From NCBI GenBank assembly GCA_030430155.1, contig JAUIFV010000013.1:1-48388 (forward strand): a DNA stretch of 48,388 bases. The letters run 5' to 3'. Source of the stretch: Gammaproteobacteria bacterium (lineage in GTDB: Bacteria; Pseudomonadota; Gammaproteobacteria; Xanthomonadales; SZUA-5). This document shows, piece by piece, positions 6,854-14,256 of the stretch. The position numbers were made by a program, and so were the translations under genes. The notes below the pieces were generated by a model, which ran no database searches, had not been told where the DNA came from, and saw only the letters and a program-made list of their open reading frames with translations. Position 1 is the stretch's first letter. Every line of letters starts with the position of its first letter.

Positions 6854-8932
6854 ATGATCAGGCTGACTGTCAACGGCAACGAGGTCGAGGTCGAAGCAGG
6901 CCAGACGCTGCTTCAGGCCGCCAAGGCCGCGGGCGTGGATCTGCCCACGCTGTGCCATCATCCGCGATTTCCCGGTCGGGCCACCTGCAGGCTGTGCCTG
7001 GTCGAGGTGCAGGGTCAGCAGGGGCCGAAGGCGGCCTGTATTACCCCGGCGCAGGCGGGGGATGTAGTCGACACCGACACGCCCGAACTGTGTGAGTTTC
7101 GCGCAGCCGACGCCGCATGGTTACTGTCTCGTCATCCCGATGACTGCATGCGCTGCGAGGTCAGCGGCTCCTGCCGGCTGCAGACCCTGGTCCGGACCCA
7201 TCAGTGGCAGGACCGCTGGACCAAGCTGCCCAGGGGCTCGCAGCAGCACCCCGAGCACCGCCTCAGCGATCACACCTCGCCCAGCATTCAGACCGACTAT
7301 TCCAAATGCATCGAATGCGGGCTGTGTGTCGACGCTTGCGGCGATGCGTTGCAGCAGCACGTGATCGGCTTCGCCGAGCGCGGCGAGGGACGGATTCCGG
7401 TGACCGCCTTCGATCGACCGCTGGCACAGACCGACTGCATTTCCTGCGGTCAATGCACCTGGGTCTGCCCGGTAGGCGCGCTGATCGAAGTGCCGCACTG
7501 GCACGAGGTTCTGGACGTGCTTGATAGCCAGCGCAGGATCACCGTGGTCCAGGTCGCGCCGGCCACGCGTATCGCCATTGGCGAGGAGTTCGCCATGCGA
7601 CCGGGCACGATCAGCACTGGTCGTTTGATCAACGCACTGCGCGCGCTGGGCTTCGATTACGTCTTCGACACAAACTTCGCCGCCGATCTGACCGTGATGG
7701 AGGAGGCCACCGAGCTGCTGCATCGCTTCCAGGCCAACCGCGAACTGCCGCTGTTCACCTCCTGCTGCCCAGGCTGGATCCACTGGGTGGAGCTGCACCG
7801 GCCGGACCTGCTGGCCCACCTGAGCACCACCAAGTCGCCGCAGCAGATGCACGGCGCGCTGGCCAAGCGCGGCAGCTTCGCGCGATCGCTGGGTGCCGAG
7901 TATGCCGATGGTCGCCGCGAGCCCTATGTGGTCAGCGTGATGCCGTGCACGGCGAAGAAGGACGAGGCCGAGCGACCCGGCAATGCCGGCGACATCGACC
8001 GGGTGATCACCACTCGCGAACTGGCTCGAATGATCCGGTCCCGAGGTATCGCCTTCAATGCGCTGTCCGAGGACGGCGCATTCGACAACCCATTGGGCGC
8101 CAGCTCTGGGGCGGCGCAGATCTTCGGCGCCTCGGGTGGGGTGATGGAGGCCATTGCCCGCGCCGCTGCGCACCTGCTCGGTGTGGAAGACGCCCAGCCG
8201 CTGGATTGGCAGGCCTTCCGCGGCGTCAATGAAGCGGTCAAGTCCGCCGAGATCCCCGGCCTGGGCCGGGTGGCGGTCTGCAACGGCATCGCCGCCGCCC
8301 AGCAGTTGCTGAAATCGGACCACTGGCGAGACGAGTTTGTGGCCATTGAAGTGATGGCCTGTGTGGGCGGCTGCCTGGGCGGCGGCGGCGAGCCCAAGTC
8401 GACCGACCCGCAGGTGCTGCAAAAGCGCATGCGCGCCGTCTACGACATCGACCGCAACAACCCCCGGCGGCGCTCGTTTGAGAATCCAGAGGTTCAGGCG
8501 CTGTATGAGCAGGAGTTGGACCGGCCAAACTCACCTAAGGCGCATGCGCTGCTGCACACCAGCTATGCCATGCGCCGCTCCAAACGACTGATGCTGATGC
8601 GTTTTCTGGACTGCGTGGACCGCCGCGATGGCGCCGGCGCGGCCGCGCTGATGGATCCCCAGGCAATCTGGGCAACGGCATCGCCCTTCGGCGAAGTGCA
8701 CGGCGCCGCGGCCATCGCCGAACTCATCAATCAGCGGTTGCCGCCACGCGGCTTTGGGCCAGCCTATGTGCGGCACCGTATGCGCTGCGCCTCCGATCCG
8801 GACGATCTGGGCGTGATCTCGGTCAATGGCGAGCACTGTCATTTCGATGTCGATCTGGGAACGCTGCAGGAATCCGATGGTTCCAGAACCGTGATCCGGC
8901 GGCTGGAGCGGCACGTGGAGCAACCTGCGTGA
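6854..8932 (+). CDS. [FeFe]-hydrogenase, modular (M3-type), with an extra C-terminal NTF2/SnoaL-like domain
   Basis: The 692-residue product would catalyse reversible proton reduction to H2. N-terminal electron-relay modules come in order: [2Fe-2S] cysteines C34, C45, C48, C62; a His-Cys3 [4Fe-4S] motif (H94, C98, C101, C107); and two ferredoxin-type clusters (C152/155/158/162 and C195/198/201/205). The H-cluster domain has all three signatures: TSCCPGW (C305 ligand, C304 proton relay), MPCTAKKDE (C365, K368) and EVMACVGGCLGGGGEP (C503, C507). Counterparts of the clostridial proton path (E284, E287, S324) are kept. A small-subunit-type tail (about 526-572) ends in KAHALLHTSY. Residues 576-692 are an added NTF2/SnoaL-like domain. 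No signal peptide is seen, so it is probably cytoplasmic. ATG 6854 is preferred to 6812 because it starts directly on the [2Fe-2S] domain. No hydE, hydF or hydG is in the window. NuoG is excluded by the H-cluster motifs. Confidence 0.93.
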   Translation: MIRLTVNGNEVEVEAGQTLLQAAKAAGVDLPTLCHHPRFPGRATCRLCLVEVQGQQGPKAACITPAQAGDVVDTDTPELCEFRAADAAWLLSRHPDDCMRCEVSGSCRLQTLVRTHQWQDRWTKLPRGSQQHPEHRLSDHTSPSIQTDYSKCIECGLCVDACGDALQQHVIGFAERGEGRIPVTAFDRPLAQTDCISCGQCTWVCPVGALIEVPHWHEVLDVLDSQRRITVVQVAPATRIAIGEEFAMRPGTISTGRLINALRALGFDYVFDTNFAADLTVMEEATELLHRFQANRELPLFTSCCPGWIHWVELHRPDLLAHLSTTKSPQQMHGALAKRGSFARSLGAEYADGRREPYVVSVMPCTAKKDEAERPGNAGDIDRVITTRELARMIRSRGIAFNALSEDGAFDNPLGASSGAAQIFGASGGVMEAIARAAAHLLGVEDAQPLDWQAFRGVNEAVKSAEIPGLGRVAVCNGIAAAQQLLKSDHWRDEFVAIEVMACVGGCLGGGGEPKSTDPQVLQKRMRAVYDIDRNNPRRRSFENPEVQALYEQELDRPNSPKAHALLHTSYAMRRSKRLMLMRFLDCVDRRDGAGAAALMDPQAIWATASPFGEVHGAAAIAELINQRLPPRGFGPAYVRHRMRCASDPDDLGVISVNGEHCHFDVDLGTLQESDGSRTVIRRLERHVEQPA

Positions 8933-8981
8933 GCGGGTCCGGCGGTTATTGCCGCGAGCTTGCTCCCACTGTGCAAACGAA

Positions 8982-9806
8982 TTAGTCGGCCTGCTCCACA
9001 GTGTGAACGGTCACTACCCCATCGGCGTCGTACGCATAGATCGTGTCCACCGTGCCGTTCCCGTCCAGGTCCAACTCGGTGCGCTCGAGCTTGAACGGGC
9101 CAAAGTGCTGGGTCTGGATGGCGATCCGTGATTTTGGGTGCAGATACTTGATGGTCCTGGGGATGCCGTCGACGTAGTCGGTTCTCAGATCCTTGATGGC
9201 GTCGCCGGTGGTGTCGGTGAAGGTCATCGTGGGACTGCCCTGGCGAATGGTCGTCGCGGTCTCGAAGCTGCCGTTGAAGTCGTCGTCGGCTTCCGAGGAA
9301 GTGAGCACGCCTTTGCGATCAAAGTGCCAAACCAGATCAATGCTGCCGTCGAAGTTTCGGTCCTGCTCCGATCGGGTAAGGAGCGAATTTTCGAAATGCC
9401 AAAACTCGTCGAGCTCGCCGTCTCCGTTGTGGTCGATGCCGTTGTAGAACGCCGGTGGGCGGTTCAAGTAGGCGTGCCCCATGGCGACGCCTATGCCACA
9501 CAGAAAACCGATCAACCAGACGCCCAGCTTGTTGGTCTTTGGTTTGCTGATCAGGGTTCCCGGCTGCGGATCCGGCTCGGCTTCTGATGCCACTTCGGTG
9601 GCATTCCAATCATCGATAACTGCCCGTGCCCGTTCGTAGTCCTCATCGTTGACTACCACCCGCACCAAGCCATGGGCCTGGATCTCGCCGATCCCGCCCT
9701 GCAAGTACTCGCCGTCCACCCGCGACGGCACAGCGGCCTGCTCAAGCAGGTTCTTGATCAGGTTGGCTTCTACGGAATTGGCAGCCTCGTATACGGACCT
9801 GGACAT
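8982..9806 (-). CDS. DUF2007 membrane protein with EF-hand-like Asp-rich repeats
   Basis: About 274 residues. The N-terminal segment (4-70: VYEAANSVEANLIKNLLEQA, then V-x-V-x-(N/D)-E-D-Y-E-R-A) matches the DUF2007 'putative signal transducing protein' fold. A charged linker and one transmembrane helix (94-114) follow. The outer part (120-274) contains at least five Asp-rich loops, such as DHNGDGELDEF, DRNFDGSID and DLDGNGTVD, which resemble EF-hand or dockerin-type calcium loops. The frame is open to 9923, but the ATG at 9806 starts cleanly on the DUF2007 domain and has a weak AGGAAG before it. The gene converges on the hydrogenase gene and is divergent from the GGDEF gene. The ligand and role are unknown; calcium binding is an inference from the loops. 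Confidence 0.7.
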   Translation of the reverse strand: MSRSVYEAANSVEANLIKNLLEQAAVPSRVDGEYLQGGIGEIQAHGLVRVVVNDEDYERARAVIDDWNATEVASEAEPDPQPGTLISKPKTNKLGVWLIGFLCGIGVAMGHAYLNRPPAFYNGIDHNGDGELDEFWHFENSLLTRSEQDRNFDGSIDLVWHFDRKGVLTSSEADDDFNGSFETATTIRQGSPTMTFTDTTGDAIKDLRTDYVDGIPRTIKYLHPKSRIAIQTQHFGPFKLERTELDLDGNGTVDTIYAYDADGVVTVHTVEQAD

Positions 9807-10175
9807 GGACTTCCTAGTGGTGGCATTGGCGCGGCGCATACTTAGCACGCGCACCGGCAACAGGACAGACGTACAGCCCATCCCGTACCGTCCGTCGGCC
9901 GGCGGGCAGCCGGCGGCAGTCATCGGATTGGTGCAGGCGCATCCGGCCAGTATGTGGTTGCACGGCGAGTATCGAGTTCGTTCCAGATGGGTGCGCCGAA
10001 CTCCATGCAGCCCAGCCGCCTCGCGGGTACCGACGTGGCGATGATCCAGACCGATCTGTTGGTCCCGGTGGACGCGGAACTGTGCCCCGGAAGCGGACCG
10101 CTATCGTTGGAGAGGCGAACGCGGAGGGCAATTCCAGCTAAGCTGCTAGCCCACTCCGCATGGGATCGTTGCGGC
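9807..10175. other. Intergenic region upstream of the diguanylate cyclase
   Basis: A 369-bp stretch between the divergent DUF2007 and GGDEF genes. The GGDEF frame is open back to 9954, and part of this stretch could encode an N-terminal extension if an earlier start is used. No repeat array, RNA or terminator was recognised. Confidence 0.4.
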
Positions 10176-11243
10176 ATGCAGGAACTCGATCTGCGCCAAC
10201 GCTTCACCCGCCGCCTGGCCATGGGTGTGTTCCTGGTCGGTGCGGCGGGGTCGGCGCTCCTCGGTGTACTGCATCGCACCGAAGACGAGCCCTATGCGAT
10301 CAGTCTGCTGATGCCCTGGGTGATGTTCGCGGCTACCGTCGTGGCGCTGCTGGCGGTCTACCTGTTACCGACTCGCACCCGGTTCATCGTCCTCCTGTTC
10401 ATCGTCGCGATGATCGGCCTGTTGACCCTGTCGGTGGCGGTTTTCCTGCCGCTGGCCAATGCGCCCGGCGGACCGGCGCTGACCAGCATACTTCCACCAA
10501 CCCTGCCCGGGCTGATCTCCATCAATCTGATTGCCATCGTATTCCTGCCGCCGCGATTGGCGCTGCGCGTGGGCGGAGTCAGCTGGCTGCTGGTAGGTCT
10601 GCCGGTGCTGATCCATCTGCTCCTCAATCCCGCCGAGCTGGCCACCGCGCGGGGCCAGGAGATGATGCTGCAGATCGGTCCAACGATGCTGCTGATCCTG
10701 GGATTGATACCCTACCAGCAGGAGGTGGCACGACGGTTGAGCGATTTACGCCGCAATGAGCTGCTCGCGCGGACCTTGGCCGATCGCGACCCGCTCACCG
10801 ATCTGTACAACCGCCGCGCTTTCGAGAACCTGCTGATCGATCGGCTGGCCGAGGCGCGCAGCGGCATGCAGCTGATCCTGTTTGATATTGATTACTTCAA
10901 GCGCATCAATGACAGCCACGGCCACAGCGTCGGCGATCAGGTGCTGGTAGCGGTCGCCACCCGCGCGGCGACAGTGCTCAGTCGAGGCGATCATCTGGCA
11001 CGCTGGGGCGGCGAGGAGTTCGCGGTGCTGGCCAGATACACACCAGAGCAGCCTCTGGCGCTGGCAGAGCAGATGCGGGCCGCGATCGCCAACCAGCGTT
11101 TTGAGAATGTCGGTACGGTCAGCGCCTCCTTCGGAGTCACCGCGGTACACGCCGCGGATGACCCGCAATCGGCCTTCGAACGCGCCGACCAAGCCCTCTA
11201 CCGGGCCAAGGAGAATGGGCGCAACCGAGTCGAGTTGGGCTGA
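10176..11243 (+). CDS. Membrane-bound GGDEF diguanylate cyclase
   Basis: About 355 residues. Six predicted transmembrane helices (roughly residues 15-185) form an N-terminal membrane sensor without a recognised name. A canonical GGDEF domain follows: DPLTDLYNRRAFE, FDIDYFKRINDSHGH with the metal-binding aspartates, and the active-site loop RWGGEEFAVL. It should make cyclic di-GMP from two GTP at the inner face of the membrane. The inhibitory I-site is not intact: the position five residues before GGEEF has D, but the expected R three residues earlier is S (SRGD). Product inhibition through the usual site is therefore doubtful. The ATG at 10176 (MQELDLRQRF) is chosen because it lies shortly before the first helix; earlier in-frame starts back to 9954 cannot be excluded, and no strong ribosome binding site decides it. 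Confidence 0.87.
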   Translation: MQELDLRQRFTRRLAMGVFLVGAAGSALLGVLHRTEDEPYAISLLMPWVMFAATVVALLAVYLLPTRTRFIVLLFIVAMIGLLTLSVAVFLPLANAPGGPALTSILPPTLPGLISINLIAIVFLPPRLALRVGGVSWLLVGLPVLIHLLLNPAELATARGQEMMLQIGPTMLLILGLIPYQQEVARRLSDLRRNELLARTLADRDPLTDLYNRRAFENLLIDRLAEARSGMQLILFDIDYFKRINDSHGHSVGDQVLVAVATRAATVLSRGDHLARWGGEEFAVLARYTPEQPLALAEQMRAAIANQRFENVGTVSASFGVTAVHAADDPQSAFERADQALYRAKENGRNRVELG

Positions 11244-11249
11244 GTTCAC

Positions 11250-11415
11250 CTAGTGTGGTGAATCGCAATCACGTTGAACACGTTACGAAGGACAATTCCT
11301 GAGACAAGGCGAGAGGAGGAGTCATAGCAGGGCTATGGCGACGACGAACAACGCCGCATTCAGGGAAATGGCTCGCTAGCGCGGTGAGATTGACATGTGC
11401 GGTTCACCACACTTG
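11250..11415 (+). repeat. MITE-like dispersed repeat, complete copy
   Basis: A 166-bp element bounded by 13-bp imperfect inverted ends: CTAGTGTGGTGAA at 11250-11262, and TTCACCACACTTG at 11403-11415, whose complement matches 12 of 13. Internal words (GTTGAACACGTT, CTGAGACAAGGCG, CATAGC...GCTATGG, CGACGA, CATTCAGGG) match the copy at 1-118 in the same order. No transposase gene is nearby. It fills the convergent gap between the GGDEF and LytTR genes. Confidence 0.75.
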
Positions 11416-11418
11416 CGG

Positions 11419-12225
11419 CTATGAGCCCGCGCGCAACGCGTTGCGAAAGCGCGCTCTGTAGGTACGCCCGACCGGTAGCCAGATCTCGCCGACGCGGGCC
11501 TGGCTGGCGGTATGCGCGGTGAGCTGATCGAGGTTGATCAGGTAGCGCCGGTGGATTTGCAGGAAGGGCGGGCTGGGCAGCTGTTCGGCGACCTGTTTGA
11601 GCGGATTGCGCATGCGTAGCTGACGCTCGGCGAGGATCACGTTGACGTAGTCACCGTCGGCCGCGACATAGTGTATGTCCGCGTGTTCAACGTCTTCGCT
11701 GCGCGATCCCAACTGCACCTGCAGTCGCCCGGCGTGGCTTGCCGGCAATGCTGTCGCGGGCGCCCGCTCCGCGCCGGTAGGCTGCTGAGCTCGACTCGCC
11801 GAGGCCAGCCAAATCAGCAGCAGCACCGTCGCCACTGGCGCAATCGAGGACAGGTTGCTGGCCAGATCCGGCAGGTCGAAGAAGCCCGGCTCATGGACGA
11901 CCGTCGGGAAGTAGTGGGGGAATATCAGCCCGTGCCATAGCGCCTGCCTGAGCAGGGCCACGGCGCTCAGGCTCAGCACTGCCGTAATGCACAACCAGGC
12001 CCAGCGCCGAGCGCGAAACTGGGGTAGCAGGACCAGTATTGCCAGATAGCTGACTGCCAGCTTCAGAGGCAGGTCGAGGACGATGACCTGCAAATGGACC
12101 AGATTGCCCTGAAGTACGCCAGCCAATAGTGACCGATAGCCCATATAGGCCAGCCAGAACAGGACGTGCACCTGCCAGCGCAGGTGCAGTGGTCGAGGCT
12201 GGCTGTGCTGCTGTTCGTCGATCAT
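11419..12225 (-). CDS. Membrane-anchored LytTR-family transcriptional regulator
   Basis: The 268-residue product has four predicted transmembrane helices in the first 145 residues (about 18-38, 45-66, 74-92, 120-141), then a short linker. A LytTR DNA-binding domain occupies about 167-265. Its typical elements are the ADIHYVAADGDYVNV strand, LKQVAEQLPSPPFLQIHRRY, LINLDQL, and the ending LPVGRTYRARF. There is no receiver domain and no histidine kinase next to it, so it is best seen as a one-component membrane regulator. It is divergent from the TolB-like propeller gene at 12407, with 181 bp between, which makes that gene a possible target. The start at 12225 is the first ATG of the frame. Confidence 0.85.
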   Translation of the reverse strand: MIDEQQHSQPRPLHLRWQVHVLFWLAYMGYRSLLAGVLQGNLVHLQVIVLDLPLKLAVSYLAILVLLPQFRARRWAWLCITAVLSLSAVALLRQALWHGLIFPHYFPTVVHEPGFFDLPDLASNLSSIAPVATVLLLIWLASASRAQQPTGAERAPATALPASHAGRLQVQLGSRSEDVEHADIHYVAADGDYVNVILAERQLRMRNPLKQVAEQLPSPPFLQIHRRYLINLDQLTAHTASQARVGEIWLPVGRTYRARFRNALRAGS

Positions 12226-12406
12226 CGCGGGTCGTTGGTCGTTGATCGCGGCATTGGTCCTTCGCCTGCGCCGCAGCCCATCTTAGTTTGCTACACCACA
12301 CCGGTTCGGCGCGCCGGCCTTGCACACTGGCAGGCCATTCGCAGCAGCAGGGTACCGACCCACCGAACCAACGTCTGCAGGCTGACGCCAAACGCGCAAG
12401 GGGTGA
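12226..12406. other. Divergent promoter region (LytTR regulator / TolB-like protein)
   Basis: A 181-bp spacer between divergent genes. AAGGGGTGA just before 12407 serves as ribosome binding site for the plus-strand gene. A LytTR regulator would need paired direct repeats here; none was certain by eye. Confidence 0.35.
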
Positions 12407-13426
12407 ATGATGAACACGAATTGCAATGCGGCCAGCAAGGCCAAAGCTGGGTGCCGTCGCATCGCGGTGCTGATCGCTGTGCTGGTGCCCGGTTTGGGTT
12501 GCTGGGCTGGGGAGGGCGCGCCGGGCAGTCCGTTCGCAGCGGTTTCCGATCCCAGCGGCTGCCGGATTGAGCGGATAACCGTCGCCGAGCACGAGCAATA
12601 CCAGGTGCAGGGAGCTTCAGCGAGCGGCGAACTGCTGCTGATGACAACCAGGCGCGCGGGCGCCGAGGAGGACGATCAGGTTCTACAGGTCAGCGAGATG
12701 GACTTGAGCACCGGTGCGCAAAGGGAGCTGCCGACCACCCTCACCAACTCGGGACCGTACTCGCCAGACGGGCGCTACAACGTAATCGCGCAGGTCAGCG
12801 ACGACGGCAAGACCGACATCTACGAGTATGAGCGCACCAGCGCGACACTGCGTCCCATCGCCGCCCATCCGGCGTGGGACTGGCTGCCGAGCTATTCACC
12901 GGACGGACGAATGATCGTCTTCAACTCCTATCGCGTCGATGGGCAGTCCGATGTGCACCTGTATGATCGATCCAGTGGAGAACTGCGCCGCCTCACCGTA
13001 GACCCCGGCTACGACGCCCACGCCCAATTTTCCAGCGACGGGCAGCGCATTGTTTTTCACCGCCAGCAGGGCTCCCTATCCGACGGCGGCGCGATCTTCA
13101 ATTTGTACGTTCATGACCTGAGTAGCGGCCAGGAGCGGCAGCTCACCGACGGCGCGCACGAATCCAGCTACCCGGCCTGGGCGCCGGACGGTCGCCATCT
13201 GGTCTACAGCTCCGATGCCGACGGCAAACCGGGCAAGCACAATCTCTACATACTGAATCCGAAGGGCGAAACCGTGGGCCGATTGACCGAAGGTGATTGG
13301 AAAGACAGCTACGCCTATTGGACTCAGGACGGCCGACACATCTACTTCAATTCCGATCGCGAAGGCGTTGGGAAGATTTATCGAATACCGATGAACGGCT
13401 TGGCCTGTGTACGGTTGGATGATTGA
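12407..13426 (+). CDS. Exported TolB-like beta-propeller protein
   Basis: 339 residues, with an N-terminal signal sequence (basic start, hydrophobic core about 19-33). At least five WD40-like/TolB repeats are marked by YSPDGRYNV, YSPDGRMIVF, FSSDGQRIVF, WAPDGRHLVY and WTQDGRHIYF, each followed by a strand with D-I-Y or N-L-Y. This repeat is shared with TolB and with the propeller domain of DPP-IV/tricorn-type peptidases. There is no peptidase domain and no TolB N-terminal domain, and no Tol-Pal genes are adjacent. It is therefore a periplasmic or secreted propeller of unknown partner rather than TolB itself. Two ATGs overlap at 12407 and 12410; either could be used. It is paired head to head with the membrane LytTR regulator gene. 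Confidence 0.8.
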   Translation: MMNTNCNAASKAKAGCRRIAVLIAVLVPGLGCWAGEGAPGSPFAAVSDPSGCRIERITVAEHEQYQVQGASASGELLLMTTRRAGAEEDDQVLQVSEMDLSTGAQRELPTTLTNSGPYSPDGRYNVIAQVSDDGKTDIYEYERTSATLRPIAAHPAWDWLPSYSPDGRMIVFNSYRVDGQSDVHLYDRSSGELRRLTVDPGYDAHAQFSSDGQRIVFHRQQGSLSDGGAIFNLYVHDLSSGQERQLTDGAHESSYPAWAPDGRHLVYSSDADGKPGKHNLYILNPKGETVGRLTEGDWKDSYAYWTQDGRHIYFNSDREGVGKIYRIPMNGLACVRLDD

Positions 13427-13659
13427 GTCGCGGGCGACCGAGCGCCGGGCTGGGGCGCGCTTCGGTGCCCGGCGCGGCCAGGCAGATGTCGCACCGCGAC
13501 GGCATGCCGAAAGCGCTGCTGGTCTGGCGACGGTGACTCCGTAGACGGCGCTGATGCGCGCGGGTGCCTTCAGTCGGTCAGTACGCAGAAACCTTCGGAT
13601 ATTCAAACGGATGCTATGCTCGCTTGAGGTTGGCTGGGCACAGTGCAAAGGAGCATGCG
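13427..13659. other. Intergenic region upstream of lemA
   Basis: This gap holds a perfect 9-bp inverted repeat (GCGCCGGGC at 13442-13450, GCCCGGCGC at 13467-13475) just after the TolB-like stop. It has no T-tract, so a Rho-independent terminator is not proven. AAAGGAG at 13648-13653 is the ribosome binding site of lemA. Confidence 0.45.
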
Positions 13660-14244
13660 ATGGGTTTTTGGATACTGCTGGCGGTGCTGGTGGCAGCGGC
13701 GCTTTATGCGGTTGGCATCTACAACGGCTTGGTCAAGGCGCGCAATGGATACAAGAACGCCTTTGCCCAGATCGACGTGCAACTGACCCGTCGCTATGAC
13801 CTGATTCCCAATCTGGTCGAGATCGCCAAGGGCTACATGGCGCATGAAAGGGAAACCCTGGAGGCGGTGATTGCGGCGCGCAATTCGGCGCAAACCGGGC
13901 TATCGGCGGCCAAGGCCAATCCGGGCGATGCGCAGGCCATGCAGCAGCTGGCCGGTGCGGAGAATGCGTTGACCCAGACTCTGGGCAAGCTGTTTGCGCT
14001 GGCCGAGGCCTATCCGGATCTGAAGGCCAATCAGAACATGATGCAGCTTAGCGAGGAGCTGACCTCGACCGAGAACAAGGTCGCCTTCGCCCGGCAGGCC
14101 TACAACGATTCGGTGATGGGATACAACAATGCGCGCGAGGTCTTCCCCAGCTCCGTCGTCGCCGGCATGTTCAACTTCGCCGCCGCCGAGTCGCTGCAGA
14201 TCGAGGGCTACGAAAAGCGCGAAGCGGTCAAGGTTTCGTTCTAA
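13660..14244 (+). CDS. lemA: LemA family membrane protein
   Basis: The 194-residue product has one N-terminal transmembrane helix (about 3-21) followed by the LemA helical domain. Family hallmarks are YNGLVKARN, the DVQLTRRYDLIPNLVEIAKGY segment, a long helical hairpin, and the ending YN-x-x-R-E-x-FPSS-V-V-A-G-M-F-x-F. An upstream in-frame start (13564) gives a non-helical extension without a ribosome binding site. The ATG at 13660 follows AAAGGAG and gives the family length. LemA proteins commonly sit next to an M48/HtpX-type protease gene, as here, with 12 bp between. The exact function is unsettled; membrane or envelope quality control with the neighbour is the usual view. Confidence 0.93.
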   Translation: MGFWILLAVLVAAALYAVGIYNGLVKARNGYKNAFAQIDVQLTRRYDLIPNLVEIAKGYMAHERETLEAVIAARNSAQTGLSAAKANPGDAQAMQQLAGAENALTQTLGKLFALAEAYPDLKANQNMMQLSEELTSTENKVAFARQAYNDSVMGYNNAREVFPSSVVAGMFNFAAAESLQIEGYEKREAVKVSF

Positions 14245-14256
14245 CTCGCTTCGATA

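Noticed and set aside
6812-8932. Reading the hydrogenase as NuoG or as a formate dehydrogenase subunit
   Set aside because: The N-terminal FeS modules are shared with NuoG, but the C-terminal half has TSCCPGW, MPCTAKK and EVMACVGGC, which are specific for [FeFe]-hydrogenase. No molybdopterin domain is present.
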